64,000 nucleotides of DNA, from the NCBI GenBank assembly GCA_963807865.1, contig CAWEDK010000012.1:124001-188000 (forward strand), given 5' to 3'. Of the stretch, positions 1-10,395 are shown piece by piece. This stretch comes from VAZQ01 sp963807865 (GTDB lineage: Bacteria > Pseudomonadota > Alphaproteobacteria > Rhizobiales > Xanthobacteraceae). Numbering within the stretch: position 1 is the first letter of the stretch; each line of letters begins with the position of its first letter. A model generated the notes under the pieces. The model was not told the origin of the DNA and ran no database searches. It saw nothing but the letters and a program-made list of their open reading frames with translations. A program made the position numbers and the translations under genes.

Positions 1-1
1 C

Positions 2-427
2 ATCGATACTTTGCGCAACCGGCCGACCAGGTCGCTCACGACCGCCGAACGCACTCAGATCGCAACGATTACCGACAACAGGCCGAGAATCGACCTCGAG
101 ATCAATTTCGAGTTCAACTCAGCCACCATCGGGACGAAAGCGGCGCAAGCTCTTACGGATCTTGGCCAAGCGCTCACGAGCGATGACCTGAAGGGTCGCA
201 GCTTTTTCGTCAACGGGTACACGGACGCCAAGGGCGACGACCTCTACAATCAGGACCTGTCGGACCGTCGCGCGGACGCGGTAAAGCGGTTCCTGGCGGA
301 AAAATACGGGATCGAAGCGACCAAACTGCTGACGGTCGGGTACGGCAAGACTCGGCTGAAAAATGCGTCCGATCCGTATGCAGCTGAGAATCGCCGCGTG
401 CAGATTGTCAACCTCGACGACAAGTAA
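2..427 (+). CDS. OmpA-family C-terminal domain protein, 5' truncated by window edge
   Basis: The frame is open to the first base, so the gene begins upstream of the window. The visible part is a peptidoglycan-binding OmpA/MotB C-terminal domain: a beta strand ending in the FNSATI segment, a GYTDAKG motif (usual form GHTD), the helix with NQDLSDRRADAVKRFL, and the closing AAENRRVQI. The family binds diaminopimelate of peptidoglycan in the periplasm. It is a close paralogue of the OmpA-like gene at 37895-38530, matching it from the TLRNRxTRSLTT segment to the end. That copy sits in an operon behind a caspase-like gene, so this one may end a similar operon. An internal TTG at 11 is unlikely to be the true start because the paralogue continues upstream. 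Confidence 0.85.
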   Translation: MDTLRNRPTRSLTTAERTQIATITDNRPRIDLEINFEFNSATIGTKAAQALTDLGQALTSDDLKGRSFFVNGYTDAKGDDLYNQDLSDRRADAVKRFLAEKYGIEATKLLTVGYGKTRLKNASDPYAAENRRVQIVNLDDK

Positions 428-462
428 CGGCCAAGCAGCAGGCAGTCAGCGGCGGCTGTCTA

Positions 463-511
463 CCGCCAAGAGATATCAGCGCAGATGCCGCCAAGAGGCA
501 TCAGCGCAGAT
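463..511. repeat. Two-copy 24-bp tandem repeat
   Basis: A 24-bp unit beginning CCGCCAAGAG and ending CAGCGCAGAT occurs at 463-486 and again at 488-511, with one base between and two mismatches. It lies in the gap after the OmpA-like gene (428-706), where I see no gene. It is probably a local slippage duplication. Confidence 0.7.
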
Positions 512-706
512 ATTCGGCGTTGGCCACAGCGTCCAGGTCGACCGGGAGGCGGGGATTCAGGCATTGGCCCAGTCACGTGGCGCTCAGTCTCGAGCGTCGC
601 GGCGGATCCTCGATCCGTAAAGAGTTGGATTCGCCGGGGCGGCTAAACTCTTGGTTTCGGTCACCTCCGTGCTAGACTTTATCGCGATCAACTCCAGGGA
701 GTCTGC

Positions 707-3700
707 GTGCAGACGACACTGCTCGGTGTTGCGATCGTAATCATCCTGGCGCTGGTTACGGCGCTAGTGGGACCCGTATTGATCGATTGGTCACGCTATC
801 GCGGCCAGTTCGAGGCACGCTCGGCCCAGATTATCGGGCTGGAATTTCGCATCAACGGTCACATCGATGCCCGCCTGCTGCCCACCCCCACCGTGATACT
901 CCACGACGTCGAGTTCGGTCACAACGGCAGCACAGTGCGCGCGCGCGCCTTGCGCGTCGAATACGCTCTCGGCGCCTTGATGCGCGGTGAGTGGCGCATA
1001 GAGGACGCTTGGCTCGAGGGACCCGAGTTCGAGTTCGGATTGGACGCGGCCGGCCGCACGCTCTGGCCGTTTCCGTTGGACGGCGGCTTCACTCCTCGGG
1101 AACTTTCGATCCGGCAGATCATCATCACCGATGGCCGCGCTACATTCGTCAACGGTGCCAGCGGCTCGCGCGTTGCCCTCGACGAATTCGAGTTCACGGG
1201 CGCCCTTCGCTCGATGGTCGGACCGGTCAAGGGCGAGGGTGCCTTCGTGACCGCAGGCCATCGCTACCCCTTTCGGATCAGCCTGAGCCGTGTCGCCAAT
1301 GAGAGCCCCGCCCAGCTTCACTTCAATATCGATCCGGGCGAAGGACAAATAAAGGCCGACGTCAATCTATCGATCTCGATCGAACGTCAGATGCCTCGTT
1401 TCGAAGGGACCATTGTGCTTGCTCGCTCGGTCGGCAGCACTCCTGATGGAGACGCTTTCAACGCGCCGTGGCAGCTTACCTCGCGAGTCAAGGGCGACAG
1501 TTTGGCTGCGGCGCTCGAGCAGATCGAACTCGAGCTTGGGGGGGATCGTGCCATCAAGCTGCGCGGCAGCGCCAAACTGACCTTCGGCAGCCAACCGCAT
1601 CTCGACGCGACGTTGTCTGCACCGCAACTCGATCTCGACCGGGTGCTGTCCTTGCCGCAGGAAACTCGACCTCGGCCGCTCGCCGCCATCAAGAAGCTGG
1701 CCAGCTCATTCTCCCCTGCGCAGCGGCTGCCGGTTCCCGTAAAGTTGGGCCTCGGCATCGAGATGCTTACCCTAGCCGGCGGCACGCTCCAGCGCGTGCG
1801 CAGTGAATTGAGAGCCGACGGGGAAACCTGGCATATCGACAAGCTCGACCTGCGCGCTCCCGGCCTCACTCAGGTGGGGCTCAGCGGCCGTTTCGACGCA
1901 AAATCCAAGGGGTCGGCGTTTACGGGAACGGCCAAGATCGATTGTGGCGATCCGCGGGCGTTTGCTGCCTGGCTGACCGACCGGGCCGATCTACAGGCGA
2001 TTGTTCCCGGTTCATTTCGCGTGAGCGGCGATCTCTCACTAGGCAGCGAGACCATCGCCATCGACCAGCTCAACGCGGAGATCGATCGCATGACGGTCCT
2101 CGGAAGCTTCGCCTATTCCTGGACCAGCAACGACCGGCCAGCACGCCTGGACGCAACGTTGACGGCGCCCGAGATTAATATCGACCGCGTTCATGCGGTC
2201 GCCAAGGCGATCGCGGGCGACACCGAATTCGATTGGCCGCGCGCAGGCTCCCTGTCGTTGAAGATCGGTCGGACTTCGGTCGGTGGAATCGAGGTGAAGC
2301 AATCCGACGTGAGGATGCGGATCGATAACGACGGGCTCGACATTGATCAGCTGGCCATCGCGGATTTCAGCGGTATCTGCATTGGCTGCCAAAGGGCGCA
2401 TCGATACCAGGGCGCAATCGCCACGCGGCGCAGTTACATTCGACCTCGATGCGAGCTCACTTCAAGGCGTGACGGCACTGGTCGAGAAATTCGCCCCGCA
2501 GGTGGCGGACGGGTTTCGCCATTTGGCCATACACGCGACCCCGGTCGCACTGCGCGGGTCGCTCACGCTGCAGCCCGACCCGCCCAGTGGCACAGGCACC
2601 CATACAATAGCGAATTTTAAGATCGACGGCCGTGCGGGGAGCGTCCTCGTCGCGCTGCAAGGAAATACCGGCGTCGTGAATGATGCGTTCAAGGTCGACG
2701 ATCTCACGACGTTGGGCGCCGCCCAGGTAAACATCTCAGGGCGTCTCGACGCGGATGACGGTGAGGCTCTGATCAATCTGATCGGTCTTAAACACCTCAT
2801 CGTCGCGGACCGCCGACCGGGACGACTGAGTATCACGGCAAAGGGGCCGCTCGACGGCGAGCTTGCGATCGATGGTCAACTCGCGGTGGGTACGCTCGAC
2901 ATTTCGGCAACGGGCAAGGTCCGCGGCTCCCAGCAGACGAGTCCAAGTGCAGCGCTGGAAATCAAGATCGCCAATGCCAACCTCCGGTCGCCGCGCCCTC
3001 CAGCGCCGGGGCACCCCGATGGGCTGTTGCCGACGTCAGTGAGTTTCGGGATCGCGATGACCGAAGGCACAGTACGCTTGAACGACGCGAGGGGAACAGT
3101 CGCGGGTGCGACCATCGGCGGCTGGCTCACCATCGACACACAGCAGCAGCCGATCCGCTTCGATGGCAACTTGGAGTTAGGCTCGGTAGATCTGTGGGCA
3201 GTGATCGGCGCGGCGATCGGTATACCGGAGACCGAACCGAGCAAAGCTCCCGATCGGCTTTGGCAGTCCGGGCCCTTCAAGCAAAGCGTGCATGGCGCCA
3301 CCGGCCAAGTCACGGTGGCGGCGACGCGCGTCGCGTTAACCCCGAAGTTGGGCGCCCGCGACTTCCAGGGGAGGTTGTACGTCGGCGAGACGCAGCTCGC
3401 ATTGCAGGTGATCGATGCAAGCGTTGCCGGCGGGCGCGTCGCCGGCGAACTGGTTCTGCTGCGCGAGGGCGCCGGCCTGATTGCGCGCAGCCGTATCAAG
3501 TTGACCGATGCCGACGCCGCCGAACTGCTCCCCGGGGATGGGAAGGTTTCCGGCCGGCTCGCGCTCGAAATTGCGGCCGAAGGGACCGGACTGAGCCCGA
3601 TCGCGCTGATCGGCGCTCTGGAAGGCAGAGGCAGGATTACACTCACGAACGGGCGGTTGGCGCGGCTCAACCCAGCAGCATTCAATATTTTGATCAGCGC

Positions 3701-4160
3701 CGCGGATCGAGGCATGCCGATCGATGCCGCAAGGGTAAGGGACAGGATGGAATCAGCGCTCGCCAGCGGCGACCTCGCCATCCGGCGCGCCGAAGCCGGG
3801 ATCAGCATCGAGGGCGGCCAGGCACGAATGCTGAGCAATCCCGTGTTGGGAACGCCGGACGTCGATCTTGCCGTGAATGGACTCGTCAACCTGGCCGACG
3901 GAGGCATCGATGCGCGGCTGACTTTATCGGCAATCCCCGGCGCCGGCGTCCCGATGAATACCTCACCGGAAATCGTTGTTGCGCTAAGGGGACCTGTCGA
4001 TGCCCCCGTGCGCACGATTGACGTCAGCGCGTTCGCAAATTGGCTAGCCTTGCGCGCAATCGAGCAACAGTCCCAGAAACTGGATAGGTTGCAACGTCGC
4101 GAACCCGCACCAGGCGCCCCCACAACCAGTGTCCCCCTGCCCGCCGTTCAGCAGCCGTGA
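707..4160 (+). CDS. AsmA-family protein (frameshifted near 2375)
   Basis: AsmA-family proteins are large inner-membrane-anchored periplasmic proteins linked to outer-membrane biogenesis and lipid transport. Translation starts at a GTG at 707 with a CAGGGAG ribosome site about 5 bases upstream. The N-terminus has one membrane segment (residues about 5-25) and then the family signature with LIDWSRYRGQFE. The first reading frame (707-2620) is good until the IADFSG segment; homology then continues in the next frame (SALAAKGRID) to 4160. Removing one base near 2375 gives a protein of about 1150 residues, the usual size of the large alphaproteobacterial members. Whether the frameshift is real or a sequence error cannot be told here. 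It has its own leader region and ends in a gap of about 230 bases facing the efflux operon. Confidence 0.85.
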
Positions 4161-4387
4161 CAAGCTCAAGGCCGTTCGGCATTTGCGTAGAACGCGCTTA
4201 TCGCCTCCTGACTGGCGGCGTCGTGGATTCTTGTAACCCATCTGCGCGGAGCAGAACAAGCGGCCGCTCGATTTTCAGCCCCACGCGGCCTGCAGTCTCG
4301 GGAGTGGCTGGAGTCTCCGGAGCCGCACTGCCTGACTCGGTCTATGCCGCGGACTGCGTGTTTCGAAAGCGGGTTTCAGAACCCGAC

Positions 4388-5441
4388 TTATTGGGGCGCG
4401 GCGGGAGTTGCAATCTCTCGAACGCGATCTCCATCTCGAACAAATGCCCCAGCACGCGGAACGACCATTTCGCCTTCGGCGATTCCTTCGCGGATCTCCG
4501 CTTGTCCTGCGGCGAGCAGACCAACGGTGACTGGTCGGGTTTCGATGCGGCCATTGCGAACCGTCTGCACGATGGTGCCGGCAGGACCGTACAGAATCGC
4601 TGAAAACGGAATGGCCGCGCCGCACCGTCTGGCAATCTCGATCGTCGCGCGGCCAAATGCGCCGACGCGTAGCCGCGGATCGCGACCGATGAAGAGACGG
4701 ATTTCGCCAAGTTGCGTTGTTGGATTGATCGCCGTCGAGATATGCCGCACCATACCTTTCAATGCGCCCACGCCGACAATCTCGACCTTTGCAGATTGAT
4801 TGGGCTTAAGTCTGGCAAGAGTCTTGATCGGCGTCTCCGCCAATAATTCCATCTCTCCGCTCGTCGCAATCCGAAACAACGGCTCTCCCCTGGCGGACGC
4901 AAGCGCTCCAACGGCTGCAGCCCTGGAGCTGATAATCCCCGCCGCAGGAGCCTGCACGTTTGCTCCGCTGCCCTGCTGCCCCTCCGGTAAGGTTAGACGA
5001 GCCAGTACCTGTCCGGAAACGACGGTGTCTCCGGCCTCGACGAGCACCTGTGAGACCTGCAAACCCTCCCGGTCCGGCCTGACGAGTATTTCATCTCTTG
5101 GGGTGATCACTCCCGTCACCTGAAGCGTGTCGGCGAAGCACATGTTCTTCGCCTTGACGACTGTCACCACCATGTCGACAGGGGTGCCCGCATCACTTCG
5201 CTCTGCGGCCAGGCGATGGAATTGCGCAGAAAGCCGCCGCAACAACAGCAACAGCAACAGCAGCGGCGAACCTCGCCAGCAACTCCCGCTGGAGCGCATC
5301 GCGCACTGGGTGCGAACCAGTCCGCCGGCCGGCAAAGCGCCCGGCAAAACCAGGCCCGGCCAGCGGCGACATCATGGGGCAGCCGGCTCTACGATCAACC
5401 AAGCCGCCGAGCCTGCCTTTGCAAAATCTGACCGTCACCAT
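4388..5441 (-). CDS. RND efflux periplasmic adaptor (MFP), second copy (frameshifted near 5200)
   Basis: This is a membrane-fusion protein of the HlyD/AcrA type, joining an RND pump to an outer-membrane channel. The conserved part shows the lipoyl halves (RPDREGLQVSQVLVEAGDTV and the VQAPAAGIIS strand) and the beta-barrel domain with LRVGAFGRATIE. It follows the first adaptor on the same strand with 17 bases between. The best start is the ATG at 5441. That frame gives a hydrophobic anchor, FAAAVAVAVVAAAF, then SPGR, matching the anchor of the upstream adaptor, and the rest of the protein lies in another frame starting AERSDAG. One indel near 5200 joins them. An ATG inside the second frame (about 5299) with a run of eight leucines is the alternative start without a frameshift. 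The leucine run comes from a CTG-rich repeat. Confidence 0.75.
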
Positions 5442-5458
5442 CGAATATCGACCCAATT

Positions 5459-6406
5459 TCAGCGCTGCCCCAATTGAGCCCCGTCAACGGGCCTGACCTT
5501 GTCACCATGGCGTAGTGAGCTGCCGGCATCGGCCACGACCATTTCGCCTTCACGGAGCCCGCTGCGAATTTCAGTGTGAGTATCGGAATGAAGTCCGACC
5601 TGAACCAGCCGCTTCTCGATCGTGTTGTCACGTACGATCTGAACACTCGTTCCCTCGGTCCGGTGGTACACCGCTGTGCGCGGAACCGACACGCCGCAGC
5701 TTCGGTTAGCGTCAATCGTAGCGCTGGCAAACATTCCGACGCGAAGCGCAGGGTCACGCTCCAACGAAAGTCTGGCTCGGCCGAGTTGCCTCCTTCGATC
5801 GATGACGGCTGGGACCAGTCGAACCCGCCCCAACAGCACGCCCTTATCGCCTATTTCGATACGTGCCGTTTGGCCCACGACCAGTGAAGGTACATGGATG
5901 GTCGGCACCTCGACCTCAAGTTCGATTTCGTTGCCGACAGCGATGCGAAACAGCGGCTCGGCCGCCATCGGAGATGGCGTTGCTCCGACCACCGCCGTGC
6001 TTCGCGTGATGACCCCAGCAGCGGGCGCGCGCAAGTTGGTGAGGCTGGTTTTTCCGCCGGTGGGATCCGGACCTTCCGTGGACTGGCGCGTCAATCGGAC
6101 GAGCGTCTGGTCGAGTGTCACCCGGTCCCCCTCGCCTACCAGAACTTCCGAGATCTTCATTCCCGGCGCATCGAGTGTCACAACAGCTTCGTTACTCGCG
6201 ACAAAAAAGCCGGTGACGCGAATGGATGCAGTGAAGCAGGCACTCGTTGAGCGAACCACAACCACGGCTACAGACGCCTGCGGGTCGTCGGCCGGAGATT
6301 TGGTCTCGGCGCGCCCCGGCGACATCGCAGCCCAACTTGCCGCAGCGATGAGGATCGTGCCTATCGAGGTGACTATCACCGAAACGAAAGCCTTCGTAAC
6401 AGACAC
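5459..6406 (-). CDS. RND efflux periplasmic adaptor (MFP), first copy
   Basis: Membrane-fusion adaptor of an RND efflux pump. The start is taken as GTG at 6406 because a near-perfect AAGGAGG lies 7 bases upstream; a longer reading to 6442 ignores that site. Residues about 5-25 form a signal anchor, followed by the lipoyl/coiled-coil region (LDAPGMKISEVLVGEGDRV; LRAPAAGVITRS) and the beta-barrel (PALRVGMFASATID). It is paralogous to the next gene in the operon. The two adaptors lie downstream of the pump gene, separated from it by about 400 bases. Two adaptors for one visible pump subunit is uncommon and suggests a hetero-oligomeric adaptor ring or a recent duplication. Confidence 0.85.
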   Translation of the reverse strand: MSVTKAFVSVIVTSIGTILIAAASWAAMSPGRAETKSPADDPQASVAVVVVRSTSACFTASIRVTGFFVASNEAVVTLDAPGMKISEVLVGEGDRVTLDQTLVRLTRQSTEGPDPTGGKTSLTNLRAPAAGVITRSTAVVGATPSPMAAEPLFRIAVGNEIELEVEVPTIHVPSLVVGQTARIEIGDKGVLLGRVRLVPAVIDRRRQLGRARLSLERDPALRVGMFASATIDANRSCGVSVPRTAVYHRTEGTSVQIVRDNTIEKRLVQVGLHSDTHTEIRSGLREGEMVVADAGSSLRHGDKVRPVDGAQLGQR

Positions 6407-6442
6407 CCGAGATCCTCCTTCACTCTGCCCCATCGTGGACAC

Positions 6443-6803
6443 AGCGACTATAGACCACGCGGCTGTCGATGGAACTGTGGCAACTCGCGCACGATCCTAA
6501 ATCCGTTGCGACGTACCGCACATCCAGGTCGCATCCAAGCGCGCCATTGAGCGCAGATACTTGTCCGACAGCCGAATATGCGGCCGCGCAATGTACGGTT
6601 CCCAATTTGACCGAGGTCCCATGCTCAGCCATTCTTTGGAGCACGGCGGTAGGATAATTGTCATTCCGGTAATGTTCAACCACTCGCGGCGGCGCCTGAC
6701 CGGAGGACCGCCCTCCCGGGGATAGAATTCCCCTGGCGGCCGGGCCACGACGTCTTACCGTTGCGGGGGCGCCCCGCGGGCTGGTCCAAAACCGCCGTTT
6801 TGC
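6443..6803. other. Gap between RND pump and adaptor genes; no gene recognised
   Basis: About 360 bases between the pump stop and the first adaptor. Short open frames occur on both strands but none has a ribosome site with a recognisable protein. It probably holds the leader of the adaptor genes, whose ribosome site (AAGGAGG) lies just downstream at about 6414-6420. Confidence 0.4.
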
Positions 6804-9800
6804 TCAGCCCGACTTCGCGGGCTCCGGCGCTGCGGTAAGACCCTGGTGCGGGGGACCGCTGTCAGGCGCCGGATGGCTATCGGCCATAGCCGGAGCGCTC
6901 GCTGCATCGCCCGACACTGGCTCATCGGCCTTTCCGATGAAGCGCCCAAAGATGCGCCACAGGATCCGCCCGAAATCATCCATAATCGTGAAAAGGGCCG
7001 GTACGAAAAACAGGGACAGCAAGGTCGAGACAAGGAGCCCCCCGATAACTGCGATCGCCATCGGTGACCGGAACTCTCCGCCGGCCCCCCATGCCAAGGC
7101 GCTCGGAACCATTCCGGCGACCATCGCGAGGGTCGTCATGATGATGGGGCGAGCGCGCTTCTTACCCGCGTCCATGATTGCCGCGGTACGCTCCATGCCG
7201 GCATGCATCCCCTCGAGCGCAAAATCGAGCAGCATGATAGCGTTCTTGGTGACGATGCCCATGAGCATCAGGAAGCCGATGACCACCGGCAGGGTGATGG
7301 GCAGGGACAATATGAGCAGCCCCGCGATCGCGCCCGTAATCGACAATGGGAGCGACAACAGGATGGTGAACGGATGCAGCAGGCTAGCGAACAGGATTGC
7401 AAGCACGATATAGACCGACATCAGGCCATTGCGCATCGCCCCGCCGAATTCCTCGAACAGCTCACCTTGCAGCTCTACGTCGCCGCCGCCGCTGACCGAG
7501 ATCCCAGGCGGAAGGCCTTTCATGACCTGCAGTGCATTAATGGCTGCTAGAGCCTTGCTGAGCGCGACGCCGTTGGCGAGGTCCGCCTCAACGCTGGCCT
7601 GCCGCTGGCGGTCGTATCGGACGATACTGGTCGGACCTTCCCCGAAGCTTATGTCCGCAAGCGCGATGAGCGGTATGCCGATGCCGCGCTGGGACGGGAC
7701 GCGCAGCTGTTCGAGCACTTGTAGGTCGGCGCGCGCATTTTCCTCGAGCAGGACCCGGATCGGGACTGTCCGATCTCCGGCGTCGAACTTTGCAAGCGCG
7801 GGCCCGACATCACCGATGGTTGCTACCCGTATCGTCTCCGACAGGCTCTCGGTCGATACGCCCAATCGCACGGCTAATTCCCGGCGGGGGTAGATCCTCA
7901 GCTCCGGCCGATTGAGCGCAGCGCTCGAGACGACATTCGTCAACCAGGGAAAGTCGCCGCATTTGACCGGCGAGCTCGGCTGCTACGTTCGCGACCGTGG
8001 CATTATCCTGGCCGGTCACGATCAATTTCACGTTTCGTTGGCCATTGTCGTCGAGGAACCAGTACCGGACATCCGGAATGTCCGACAAATCCCGCGCGAT
8101 TGCCTGCTCGAGCTGCTGCTGGGAGAGCGATCGCTTCGATGGCGGCACGTAGTTGATCGTCAGCGCGGCCTTGCCGACCCCGACGGTACCCGGCGGGATT
8201 CGGCCGCCGTCGACAAAAACGCTCTCCACGTCCGCCCGGCTGCGCAAGCGCTTGGTAATCGCGTCAGTCACCGACTCGGTATCCCCGAGCTGGGAACCGG
8301 GCGGCAGATCGAGAGCAAGGACCGACCGCGAGCTGTCCGAAGGCGGCATGAAACCCGACGGCAGGAAACGCTGGCTTGCCACTATCGCTGCAACGAACAG
8401 GATCAAGCCAAGGGCGACCGTGATGAACCGGTACCGAACCGACCAGACCAAGACCCTTGTGTAAATGCGCGCTATGCGTCCGTCGGCCTTCTCTTCGTGC
8501 CGAAGCGGCTTTAGGAAATAGGCCGCGAGCATCGGTGTTATCAGTCGCGCTACGAGCAAGGAAAACAGTACCTGCACCGACACGGTGATCCCAAATTGCT
8601 TGAAGAACTGGCCCGGGATGGAGGTCAAGAAGCTCGCGGGCAGGAACACGGCAACGATGGCCAAGCTGATGGCGACGACCGCCAAGCCTATTTCATCGGA
8701 TGCCTCGAGCGCCGCCTGATACGGCGACTTGCCCATGTGGATGTGACGGACGATATTTTCAATCTCGACAATGGCGTCGTCGACGAGAATACCGACGCTG
8801 AGCGTGATCGCCAGCAAACTCACGATGTTCAGCGAAAACCCGAGGAGGTTCATCACCCAGAAAGCCGGAAGGATCGACAACGGCAGCGTAATTGCCGCTA
8901 TGACGGTAGACCTCCAGTCGCGCAAGAACAGGAATACCACGATCACTGCCAGAATAGCGCCTTCATACAGCGTATGCATTGCCGCATCGTAGTTGCCGAG
9001 CGTGTAGGTCACGGAGGTGTCGATCAGCTTGAGCTCCACGTCCGGATTTTCCGCCTTAATGGTTGCAATGCGGGCAGCGACGGCATCCGCGACAACCACG
9101 TCGCTTGCGCCTTTCGCCCGCACAATGCTCACGCCCACAACCGGGGTGGCGTTGAAGCGTGCAAAGGTGCTTGGCTCGGCGATCGAGTCGGTGACCAGTC
9201 CCAAATCATCCAACCTCACTTCGCCCCCGGCCGGTAAGCCAATTCTTGTCCCGGCGAGATCGGCGAGCGTCTTGGCTCCGGCAAGGGTACGAATCGCTTG
9301 ATCGCGTCCGCCGACCTCAGAGCGTCCACCGTCGAGATCGACGTTGCTGCCGCGAAGCTGCCGGCTGACATCGAGCGGGGTCAGCCCAACGCCCTGCAGT
9401 CGAACCGGATCCAGCCCCACTCGAATCTCGCGCTCGACGCTGCCAATGCGCTCGACGCTTCCGACGCCACGGATGCCTTGCAGTGCGCGAATCACCACGT
9501 CTTCAACGAACCACGAGAGCTGTTCGGGTGTCTTACCGGGTGCTATCGCGACGTAAGTGAGAATCGGCAAGCCGACGATGTCGATGCGCTGAATCATCGG
9601 CTCGTCGATCCCGCGCGGAAGATCGGCCCGGATGCGCGTCACTGCGTCCTTCACATCGTTGAGCGCACGATCGGTGTCGGTTCCGAACCGGAATGTGATC
9701 AACGTGCTCGCACGGCCGGCGACGATCGAGGAGTTGATGTGGTGAGCACCTGCCACGCCGGCGACGGCGTCCTCCACTTTCTTCGTGACCTGCGCTTCGA

Positions 9801-9990
9801 GCTCGGCCGGCGCCGCCCCGTACTGTGTGGTCAGGACCAAGATGACCGGAACGTCCACATTGGGCATGCGGGTGATGGGCATCTTGAGGAAGTTGATGTA
9901 ACCAAGCGCGACAAGCGCCAAAGCCAACACGATGGGAGGGATCGGATGCCGTATCGACCATGCCGAAATGTTGACAGCCATAGGCGTCAT
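6804..9990 (-). CDS. RND efflux transporter, AcrB/MexB type (frameshifted near 7955)
   Basis: Proton-driven inner-membrane multidrug exporter of the HAE-1 class. The N-terminal part (9990-7955) shows the first membrane helix after SIRHPIPPIV, the porter domain and the TM4 segment with VGILVDDAIVEIENI, which carries the paired proton-relay aspartates. The second part (7955-6804) carries the remaining porter domain and the closing helices (LMLMGIVTKNAIMLLDFA). The two parts are in different frames; dropping one base in the CTTTCCCTGG run gives the continuous family sequence LPWLTNV. The corrected length is about 1060 residues, normal for the family. An ATG at 9981 is better spaced from the GGGAG upstream than the one at 9990. 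No outer-membrane channel gene is adjacent. Confidence 0.88.
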
Positions 9991-10395
9991 TCTCCCGCTT
10001 CATTTGACCGGTCGGCAGAAAACAACCCGATCCGAAAGCCCGCACAATTCATGGCCGCCATCTGACCTGCCTGGGTGACGCAATCTCCGAGCAAGCCCGA
10101 GGCTGATGAACGCGGCTCAACCGTCGCACCGGCAAACTCCGTCGCGGAAGTCGACGACCGACTTCGACCGACCTCAACTCGAGAGTTCCTTCGAGTGAAA
10201 TCGATAGATTGCTCGCCGCCCCTAAGATTTGCCCCCCGGCATCCGGCAAAGGTACGCACCCTAGGCCCTTATATCTAGCAGAAATACGACTTGAGCCTTG
10301 ATTTTCCGACGTGCACCTCCTTGAGGCAATACCCATCATTGCCGCATGAGCCGGCTCTGAAGCCACGTTTGAATTTGGTTTCAAATCATGGATAG

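Noticed and set aside
2876..4123. 415-codon open frame on the minus strand
   Set aside because: Antisense to the AsmA-like gene; Ser/Ala/Pro-rich translation without family match, a product of high GC.
4157..4799. Plus-strand open frames over the adaptor gene end
   Set aside because: They are shadows of the minus-strand adaptor, whose conserved domains are unambiguous.
5234..5256. CAG/CTG trinucleotide repeat as functional repeat tract
   Set aside because: Short and imperfect; it encodes a hydrophobic anchor and looks like normal codon bias.
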